This document shows positions 1 through 9,200 of a stretch of DNA of 64,000 bases, one piece after another. The notes under the pieces are model-generated. The model was not told the DNA's origin and ran no database searches. It was given only the letters and a program-made list of their open reading frames with translations. The DNA comes from Trogon surrucura (taxonomy: Eukaryota > Chordata > Aves > Trogoniformes > Trogonidae). The position numbers and the translations under genes were made by a program. Every line of letters begins with the position of its first letter. Positions within the stretch are counted from its first letter, which is position 1. Where the stretch lies: contig CM036636.1 in NCBI GenBank assembly GCA_020746105.1, positions 620,001 to 684,000 of the forward strand, given 5' to 3'.

Positions 1-3000
1 CTCCCCCGGGACTTTCCTAGTGCCAACAGCATTATTTATGCAGCTAAACATCCAGTTGGATCAAGGAACTGAACAGGCTGAAAATTAACCCCAGAATTAT
101 TTATTTCCAGTTCTCTTCTCTAGCTCAAGTGCCCAGCTGCATGAACAGTAGAAGAAGCACATGGCAGGCAGGGCTGGAGAGGTGCTTGTGGCACCAGGTG
201 CTCAGTTTAGAATCATGTCATAGAATTATGTAAAGTGTTGGGCTGGGAGGGGCCCCCAAAGGTGATCTAGTCCAACCCCCCTGCAGGGAGCAGGGACAGC
301 TTCAACTCCATCAGGTTGCTCCGAGCCCCGTCCAGCCTGACCTTGACAGTCTCCAGGGATGGAGCCTCCCCCATCTCTCTGGGCAACCCGTGCCAGGGTT
401 TCACCACCCTCATTGTAAAGAACTTCTTCCTAACATCTAATCTGCCCCAGGTCCAACGACCCCATTCCAGGTTCAGCGCTCTCCGCGTTAGGATCTCTTT
501 CCGCCTACGTAGCAGGTGAGTTTTCACCGACTTTCTTCCTGAAGAAAGAAAAAGGTTTTAAGACCAGAACAGGAAGAAGGCAGGTGACATCAATCAGTTC
601 TCACAGAACAAACCCTGTGTTTGGGACTTTGGCCAGGACAGGTCCACCTACAGGGCAGGAAGAACTGAGCAAGCTTCAGGGCACAGCCAGGCGGGCACAT
701 CCCAGGCGTGGGCTGGGTCTGAACAAGGAAAGAGGAGTGGTAGTTCTGGGTGAGGTTACTGGTACCCACAGGGCAGTAACAGTTGCAGCCTCATACTGAT
801 TTTAAGTTCAATCAGTACTTGCTGCAGAGAGCCATAGGTCTGTAGCAAAGATGGGAGGATTATCTGTGGGAAGAGATCAAGACGTGAGGAAAAAGCTAAA
901 CAAAGATCAACTAATACCATCACTGCATTGGGAAAAAGAGAGGGATACCCATTCCCTGGATGGGGAACCGAAGCAGAGCAGTGAAGACACAGGCCCAGAG
1001 AGCTGGTCTCAGAATTAGAAATCAGGAATTCTCAGCTCTGCCCCCATCCCTCCAGGACACCACAGCCCCCACGGACCTCAGACCTCGCTGCAAAGATCCC
1101 CAAGGTCCTCTGCTAATAATCCCCATACAGAGGGGTCGTAACCTCGTCCTCGTTAAGGTCTCTGGGACTGTGACCACAGGGCTGCAATTTAAATGCTTTA
1201 AGCTGGTTCTGCTGCCAAGCTGTGCAGCCCCCCCTGGCATGCTTCCCGGGGGGAAGAGGCCAGCCAGCAGCCGAAGCAGGTTTGTCACATGTTGCACAAA
1301 CATCTGCATCAGCCGTAGGAGAACACAGGAGAAGCAGGGAAGCAGCAGGAACAGCGAAAGCCCTTCTTTTGGGCATAGGACTGAATGACAACACTTAACA
1401 AAACTAGTCTGGGAACTGCTCCCCTAAAGCAACGCATAAGTAGCAAGGATACACAGTATTAATTACGCTTTGTGCTCTAAAGCACATTTTAGGCAGAAAA
1501 GCAATACAGGGAGGTGCTGGGGGGAGTTCTTGGAGCCACTGACTTTGGCGTTTCAGCACCAGCGACTGCTGAGCCAGGCGTGTGGCTCCGCTGGAGAGCA
1601 GCCCGTGCGCCAGGCACGCTGCTGCTGAGCCGGGAGCGCACCGGGCACGGCGGGAAGAACAAAGTCCAGAGCAGTCCCGTGTTCTGGGGAACAGGACAGA
1701 CAGACCTGAACCTTCAGCACTTCCACGTCTTTCCTGCCACTGATCCTCAGCGGGAATCCGCTCGCCAGCGTAACCCAGCCAGAACCATCCATCTCGCCCC
1801 CTTGTGCCCGTCGCTGCCTTACGTAAACTTTCACGTTTGAGTAATCTAGTGTCAGTACTTCCTTCTGTAACTTGTCTCGTAATTTGTTTAAACAGGCACT
1901 GCTGCCAAAGGCATGAGATCCATCTCGCTGGGACTCCACCTCGCACATTCTCCACTCGCTCTGGGCTGTGCTCCCCTCCCTGGGCCAGCACGGCTGCCTG
2001 TGCGGTGACGCAGCAGACCCGGTCCAACTTCAGGTTATCCCAAGGAGGGAAAAAAGAGCAAGTTTTTACAAAGGTTGGTTCCCCAAACTTAGAATCGTGA
2101 GCTCCCATGAACGTCCAAGCCATGACACAGGTGGCACACACCCACACCAGTTCCATCTCTGTCCCTGCCACAGTGCTCAGGGAACTCCGGGGTTACTTGG
2201 GCCACGGTGTATAAAACACGGGAGCTGTGACGATAAAGACAGCAAACAGGGAGCACATGTGCTGGGAACGCAGATGCAAACGCTTTTGGTCTGAAATAGG
2301 ATGTCCCACGCAAAGGAAGTGGCTGCTGCCCAAGGCTAATACTGGCCTTTTCACTAGAAATCTAAACGTACCCACCCCGCAACACTCTTCCTTTTGAAAA
2401 ACCCAACTGAGTGGGAGAGAGATCGTCACAACAAATCACTCCGTGTCGACTCGCAGGTGCATCCCACCCAGCGCCTGCAACCCTCGCCGTCGCCTCCAGC
2501 TGCCTGCTTGCAAGACGGGCTCGGCTGTGAAGGTCGGCACTGCAGGGCCTGTTCCGAGCCCTGCGGCGAGGCAGCGAGAGCCACGGCCCGTGTCCCGGCC
2601 TTTTTGCTGCCCACTCTATCAGCCAGCGACCCGTGGCATCCTCAGCACACCAAACACATCCGTGGGAAGGAGACGGGCTTCGGTTCACAATCGGTCTGTG
2701 AACACAAGGAAACGTTTCTATCAACCCACTCATCGCAGCGTTGGTTTAGGCTCAGGCAGCTCCAGGGGAAGGGAGGAGTTTTAAAGATCTGTACGTGTGG
2801 CTACAAACCTCACCTGGCACTCCTTGGTGAACGTCACGGATTTGCTAAGGATGGAGCGCTGGCGAGGCACAGGATTTGCAGCTCTGCCCTTCCTGAGCAA
2901 CGGCCCCTGTGACAACCTTCCTTCCGAGCTCACCTTCAGCTCAGGCCACCTCTCCGTGCTGGAGCCCAGTGCCAGGGCTAAAGAGGGGACTTCAAAAGCT

Positions 3001-4761
3001 CTTTTGTAAGCCTGGCTGTGCCTCCGATAAACATTATATAACAGCGACCCTGGGAAGAAGTTACTATGGAGATTGGAAAGCTTGCCTTTAGGCAGCGACA
3101 GAAAGCTGTAGCTCTATTCCAGCTACGGAAGCAGTAACTAGAACACAAATCCTGATACAGACAGAGCACGAACCAAAAAGCTCTCCCGAGGCTCTGGGTA
3201 ACGAGACGCAAAGCAGCAGAGCTACACTTGGCGTCTTTGGCCCGGCCGTGTGCAGGGCAGGCAGGTACGCGTCCGCGCAGCTCATTGCCAGCACAGCCAG
3301 GCGACACGCAACGGGGAGCTCCGGCCCCGCCGCGCCGGCAGGACGCAGCCGAGCCGCCCTGCCCGCAGCACAACCGCTCGCCGTCGGAAGAGTCAACTCC
3401 TTTCTCCCACATAACTCACAGGCCGGTACGAGCTACCCGATCCCAGGCGCATGAAGCGTAGGAATGTGCTCTGGTCTGTGCACGAAGCCTCCGCTTCTCT
3501 TACCAATATTACCAGCAACAGCCTTGAGGGGGCCGATCGCCAGGTGCGGGCGCAGCGCTGCATTCCGAGGCGCAATAATTTCATCCTCATTCCCTGTCCT
3601 TCACTGGAAATTAAGTCTCTTAACCATAACACCACACTTCTGTCCACACTCACGGCTGCTTGCTAAGGCACTGATTTTCTAAATTAAGCACTACGGGCAT
3701 ATGTAACACACGTGCTGTGCATGAAGGCACCAAATGCTCTCCCTAGGGAAGCAGAGCTTCAAACCACACCGGCTTAAACGCAAGGTCAGCAGCGATAACA
3801 CTAAACAAAGCCAAAAGAGCCCCAAAGTGCTAACCTCTCCCTCCGTGTTCTGTTTCAGATTACGACCCGACATGAACTCCGTTCCTCCAGCACGTGGGCC
3901 TTCACAGAAATTATTCAGTGCCACGTTTACAAACCAGTCCCTCCCCCAACTGCCAATCTCTCAGCCTTCTGCAATCTGCCTTCACTGCCTGCCAGAGCCG
4001 CGCAGACGAGCTGATACTCGCAGCACCCTCTGGTACCATCTCTATTTTCAGCAAGGATGACATAACCACGGGCTCCTTCTCACAATTGTTACCTTGGGGT
4101 GTGTATCACACACTTGCTGTGCCCTCCCGAAACAGTGTATCAGAGCCAAACTTTACCGAGCTTCAAGGGAAAAACGAAAGCCTCAACGCTGAAAGGAAAA
4201 AAACCTCTGAAAACAGCCCTTGAGAAAAAAAGCAAACGTACCGGTTGCAGAAAAGACAAGTCAGAATGAATTTCTGTAGCAAGGGCACATCGAGGCATCC
4301 ATCACTCCCCTTTTGTTAAAGCCTGGCACGGCCGAGCTTTTCAACAGACCTTAGCACAGAACGGCCAGAGCTCAGTTACAAACACCATCACCCCGGGCCG
4401 CGGGGAAGGTCACCCCCACACTCGGGGGAGTTACTCTTTCGATGCCGTAACCGACAAGAATTGACTGAGAGCAGCTCTCTGCGGTCCCACGGCAGCGGGA
4501 AGCGGCCGGGCGGCTCCTCAGCTGCCGGGGACGGCGCTGCCCGACCGGCTCCCGCACCGCAACGCGAAACTTTCCCGTCCCCTCCTCCCGCGAGTTCCAG
4601 CGTCTCACCGCAAACTTGGGCTGGGGCAAACCAAGCACCGCGTCGCACCACGACCGCCAGCGGCCGCGTCCCGCCACCCCCGCGGGTCCCCGGGCAGCGC
4701 TGGGGGCAGCGGGCGGGACCGACCGACCGGCCCCCCCCCCCGGCGCCGGGCCCCGACTCAC
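1..4761 (-). other. RABL6: RABL6 intron 1 (partial, runs off left edge)
   Basis: This stretch follows the RABL6 first-exon splice donor on the minus strand. I looked for the next RABL6 exon, which should begin by completing a Met codon and read Lys-Ile-Val-Ile-Arg-Gly, and did not find it, so exon 2 probably lies beyond the left edge. Apart from one CR1 fragment near 205-455 and the promoter CpG island at the right end, I see no gene, RNA or repeat here. Open frames of 60-255 codons occur on both strands but none shows recognisable protein features. Confidence 0.7.
205..455 (-). repeat. CR1 LINE 3' fragment
   Basis: The plus strand reads as the reverse complement of the avian CR1 3' end: an 'agaatcat...' start, then 'gtccaacccccctgc', then 'ctccagggatggagcc', then 'taaagaacttcttcctaac'. 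The copy is 5'-truncated, as is usual for CR1, and diverged. It lies inside RABL6 intron 1. Confidence 0.85.
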
Positions 4762-5480
4762 TGTTGTACTGGACTCCCTTGGCAAACCTCCTCTGCAGCG
4801 CCTGGTTCATGGACTGCAGCCCCGCGGGGATATTCTTGTCTCTGACCGGAGCCTGGTCCGAGCCCACCAGCTTCTTCAGGGCCGAGAACATCTTTCCGCT
4901 CCCGCTCCGGCGCCGCCGCCTCCGGGAGCGGGGCCGCGGGGCTCAGGGGCAGGCCGGCCCGGGCGGGGCACGCAGCGGGGGGTCGCGGCTCGGCGTGAAT
5001 CAGGGCCGGGGAGGGGTCATGAGGGGCCGCCCGGGCACTCGGGGCGGAGGTGCGCGGGCCCGGCCCGCCGCGGCGGCGAGGAGGGGGCTCAGCCTGGCCC
5101 CGCCGAGCAGGGGCGGCTAACCGGGCATGGCCCGGGGCCGGGCCGGGCGGCGCGGGGGGGGGCGCTGGGGCCGGGACGGCGGCTCAGCCCCGGCGGGCAC
5201 GGCCGCGGGGGGCCGGGCGCGGGGAGCGGAGGCCGCACGGGGCTCCCGCCGCCGCCGCCGCCATCTTGCCTCTTCCGCCTCGCCGCCGGGGGCCGGGGCG
5301 CGCGCGGGGAGGGGTACGGCGGCCGGCAGGGGCCAGCAGGGCGCGGAGCGCGGCCGCCCGCCGGGCCGGACCTGCCCGGGCCGCGACCCCCGGTGACCTC
5401 CCGCCGCGACCAGGCGGAACCGAACCGCTCCGGGACCGCCGCGGGGCGACCCTGACCCGGATCATCTCCTCCCGAGACCT
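4370..5480. promoter_or_regulatory. RABL6: CpG island promoter of RABL6
   Basis: Very GC- and CpG-rich sequence surrounds the RABL6 start codon (4891 on the minus strand) and extends about 600 bases upstream of it. No TATA box is apparent, as expected for a housekeeping-type CpG-island promoter. The upstream edge lies only about 400 bases from the AMBP poly(A) site, so AMBP transcripts end just before this promoter begins, with both genes read in the same direction. Confidence 0.8.
4762..4891 (-). CDS. RABL6: RABL6 first coding exon (partial gene)
   Basis: This exon encodes 43 residues beginning MFSALKKLVGSDQAPVRDK and ending AKGVQYN. That is an almost exact match to the N-terminus of vertebrate RABL6 (also called Parf or C9orf86), an atypical RAB-like GTPase family protein of about 730 residues linked to cell-cycle control and ARF signalling. 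The exon ends AAC-A|GTGAGT, a strong donor in phase 1; the next exon should complete the Met codon that follows QYN in the family. Only the segment before the GTP-binding domain is in the window. The start codon is the only in-frame ATG that gives the conserved N-terminus. The gene sits in a CpG island and continues leftwards. Confidence 0.97.
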
Positions 5481-5850
5481 CCAGAGCCTCTGGAGAGTCC
5501 CCCGAGACCCCCGCGATGAGCTTCATAGCTCCCCCTCACCCCCAACCAGTGCCCCCCCTGGAGGCGGTGACCCCCTCCTGGGGCCGCCACAGCTGGACCC
5601 CGTGACCCCCCACAACCCCCATAATCGCCCCCCCAGCACTTCTAATGCCCTCCTGGGACCCCCCTGGCTCCTGTGGTCCCTGTGATCCCTGCCTGTGACA
5701 CCCCCATTTTCCCCGTGACCCTCAGGACTCCATAATTCCCTCTTGAGACCCCCCCAGGTTCCCTCTGGCACCCCCTAACCCTTTGCGTTACATGGAAACC
5801 CCCCCCCAGGGTCCCTGTCCCATCCCAGGACGGGGCCTTGCCATTCCCCC
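5481..5850. other. C-rich spacer between AMBP and RABL6
   Basis: A strongly C-rich plus strand with loosely repeated 'gaccccc', 'gtgacccc' and 'tgggacccccc' phrases over about 370 bases. It looks like low-complexity sequence between the AMBP cleavage site and the RABL6 promoter island. I see no coding feature. Confidence 0.55.
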
Positions 5851-5861
5851 CACAGCGCAGG

Positions 5862-5871
5862 TTTATTTATT
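5862..5871 (-). terminator. AMBP: AMBP poly(A) signal
   Basis: Two overlapping AATAAA hexamers on the minus strand lie about 370 bases beyond the AMBP stop codon. This sets the expected cleavage site near 5845. Confidence 0.85.
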
Positions 5872-6240
5872 CACCTTTTGATGCTGATCCCTTCCCAGCT
5901 GCCCGTCACCGTCCCCTGGGAAATGGGTGGGGGCTGAACCCCAGCCCGTGGGACACCCCGAGCCCCTCGTCGGCCCCCCCAGTGCCACGTGGGCGGAGGG
6001 CAGGGGGCTGGGGAAGGGGCAGAGACTGAGTGGGGTCACCCAGCAAAGGAGGGGGACAGCCCACTAGAGAGGCCTGTGAGGAGCCCTCGCTTCGCCTGCC
6101 CCTCCTGGGCCCCCCACCCCGCTCTCCACCAGCTGAAGGATGGACACTGGGCTCATTGGTCCCATTAGAGACATTTACTGCTGCAGGCACCTCCTGCGGG
6201 ACCCCAGTGCCGGCTGCTGGCAGCTCGTCCTCTGCCCACG

Positions 6241-6272
6241 TCAGTTTGACAGATGCAGAAACTCCTCGTCCT
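6241..6272 (-). CDS. AMBP: AMBP exon 10 (C-terminal tail)
   Basis: A 32-nt terminal coding exon follows the acceptor CCGTTTGCAG and supplies the residues [10 protein letters not shown] and a TGA stop. It is too short to be seen as an open frame. It is supported by the similarity of this tail to human DGDEELLRFSN and by exact phase agreement with the Kunitz-2 exon. Confidence 0.92.
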
Positions 6273-9200
6273 CTGCAAACGGAGACAGGTACAGGATGAG
6301 GGACAGACCCCCAGGCCCCTCCTCGCCCCCTGGACTGACAGCAAGGGGTGCTGCTTCACCCTCTGTCGCTGCTGATGGTGATGGGAGGATGTGGTCTGCA
6401 CCCTCCACGCACCTTTGTGCTGTGCTGGGATGTCACTTTGTGTCCTGCCCTGTTGGCATTAGTGCACTTTATATTGGTGACAGGGATAACAGAAGATGAG
6501 CTCTGCCCCGAGAGATGTTAGTCTGGCCCCTTCTCCCATCTGGGAGGTCATGGTAAGCCTCCAGCTCCTGCCCTGCCCTGAGCAGGCTTGCCCAGGGCTG
6601 GCTGTGGTCAAAGACCCCTGAGCTTGCCCCTCTCTGGGGGAAGGTTTCCCCTGCCATGCTCCCAAAAACCTGCTTGTCCATTCACCCGAGAGCTGAGTGG
6701 TGCCTGCTGTGTCTCCCAAGGAGGTTCAGTATGGAAACCCCTGCTCTGACTAGAGCTGGAGGGTCTGGCAGGCATGGCACGGGGGGTACATCCCCAGCAG
6801 GCACCCTGGTTTGGTCCTTATTTAGTGTCAGGGTCCCTACACCATCCCAAATCTTTCAGCCACTCTTCCCTTCACTGGCATCCTCTGCCCAGGGGCTGTC
6901 ACTTCTGCTGCTCCCCACTGCACCCCAGCCTGCTCGGGGCCATTCCCCCTTTTTATCAAGACTATTTTGAAGTTCAGTGGTGGCCTCAGGACACCTGCAG
7001 CTTACACAGTGCCTGGGTGTGACTCTGTAGATTAATGACCACATTCCTCAGTCCGTCAGAGCCCCTGGCCGAGGACAGACCCATCCCAGGCACAGCACAA
7101 ACCATCCCAGAGCCATGAGAGACCCATCCCAGGCTTATCTCAGAACCAGGGCAGACCCATCCCAGAACCAGGGCAGACCCATCCCAGACTCAGGACAGCC
7201 CTGGTCCCCACTGTCAGCAGACCCAGCACGCCCAGTCCGAGCGCAGAGCAGGACAGGGGACGGTGCAGGCTGTCGCCCCGGCACAGCATGGTGCGGGCAG
7301 GGTGCGGGCAGGGCGGGGGTACCTGCCAGCGGAGGGGTCCCGCAGTACTCCTTGCACTCCTTCTCCGAGTAGAACTGGTTCCCGTTGCCCTTGCAGCCCC
7401 CGTAGCTGAACATGATACACTTTCCCTGAGCCGCGTCGAAGGCCCAGCGCGTCACCGGCTTCTGGCAGGGACCCTTGCTGATGGGCAGCCGGCAGGCAGC
7501 TGCGGGGAGAGGGGGTTGCTCTCAGGGCAGGGGTGTTCAGGCCCCCCCCAACACCTCCCATGTGGATGCCCGACCCATGGGGTTCGAGGCCACTCCCAGA
7601 TCCCCTTTGATGCCTTGGCCAAGGCACGTCCCATGCCCCCTGTCCCGCCGGGACATCTCCCGGCTGCCCCGCTCACCCTCCGTGCGGCACGCCTGCAGGC
7701 ACTCCTTCTCCGAGTAGAAGTTGTTGCCGTTGCCCAGACAGCCGCCGTAGAGGAAGGTTTCACAGGCCATGGAGGAGGAATTGTAGAAGAAGCGGGAGAG
7801 CATCCCGCTGCAGGGCCCGGGGTCCCGGCTCAGCCGGCACGAGTCTGCAGACGAGGGTGGCGTGGGCCGTCACGGACAAAGACGGACGCAGGGCAGTGGG
7901 ACGCCGGTGGGTGCAGCCCCCTCCCCTGGGACCTACCTTCCTTGTTGCCGATGTAAGGGGGCAGGGGTCCCGCAGCAGAGCCCTCCTCGGGGAGCAGGGC
8001 TGCTCTCCGTGCTCTCTGCCAGGGGAAAGAAGCACAGAGCTGCCGTCAGCCGCTGCCTGAGGGACCTGCTGCCCACCCCATCATCCCTGGCCCCTCGCTG
8101 TCCTGGGATGGGCTCCAACCCTCCACTGTGCTCCCAGCACAACTCCAGTCATTGACCTGGAGTCAGTAGCCTGCGATCTCTCCACACCTCACAGAATCAT
8201 TAAGGTCGGAAAAGACCTCTAAGATCCTCAAGTCCAACCATCAACCCAACACCACCATGACCACTAAACTACATCCTGAAATGCCGCGTCTACACATTTT
8301 TTGAACGCCTCCAGGGATGGTGACTCCACCACTGCCATGGGCAGCCTGTGCCAATGCCTCATGGGCCTCCCAGCCCTGTTCTCATCCTGGGTGGGGGACA
8401 GGATCATGTCTTGTGGATAAAGTTGCCCAAAGTGTCCCAGGTCATGCCCTATGTGGGGGATATGTCTCTGCTCTCACTGACACAAGGTGGAGTGTTACCT
8501 GCTCTCAAGTCAACTGGGTTGTTTCTCCTATGAATGTCCCATCCTCTTCTGGAAATCTTTCTAAATTCAACCCTGCGAGACTGGGAGGTGCTGGGATGGT
8601 AGCCGAAGGACCAGCAGGGTGCCTGAGCTTCCTCCCCACCCCTGGGAAGGGGGTCTACACCCAGGCTGTGTCACCCACAGGCAGGCAAGGAGCAAGGAGA
8701 CACCAGGCTCCACAAGTGGCAACTTCTATCCCATGAAAAAAAATCAGAGTAGAAAAGAGCTGCTGCCTTCTGCTTGGATATAAGCCCTGGTGCCCACTTG
8801 GCCCCCAGGACCCTCACCCTGCAGCCTGCACCTGCCTGTGTCCCTGTCCTCGCAGGCAAAGCCTGTCAGCAGAGATGAGGGAACATCTCTCAGGGTTGTC
8901 AGTAGACTTTCTCTGCAAACAATGTGTCCTGCCCATTGAGCCTGCTCCTCAGACTCCAGCTCTCCGGTGGGTTTGGCTCGGAAGGGATTTCCCCCCACCT
9001 TGATCCATCTCAGGAGGTCCTGGCTGGACCACTCACCTCGGGGACAGCTGCAGTCTCTCGAGGAATGCATTCACCTGGCCCAGACGACAGGAAAGAAGAT
9101 GAGCAACATGAGAGACGAGGCACTCTGACAAACTCATCTCGCCATAGTTCTGCACCATGCACACAAGGAACCCCAGGGAAGGGGATGCCATCCCATTTTC

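Noticed and set aside
1404-2171. Minus-strand open frame of 255 codons inside RABL6 intron 1
   Set aside because: Does not match any RABL6 segment or known domain, and lacks convincing splice sites for an exon.
2661-2668. RBPJ-type CGTGGGAA in RABL6 intron and another at 43544-43551
   Set aside because: The seven-base core GTGGGAA is expected about eight times by chance on both strands of 64 kb; no supporting context.
7288-7956. Plus-strand open frame of 222 codons
   Set aside because: Antisense shadow of the two Kunitz exons and the processing-site exon of AMBP.
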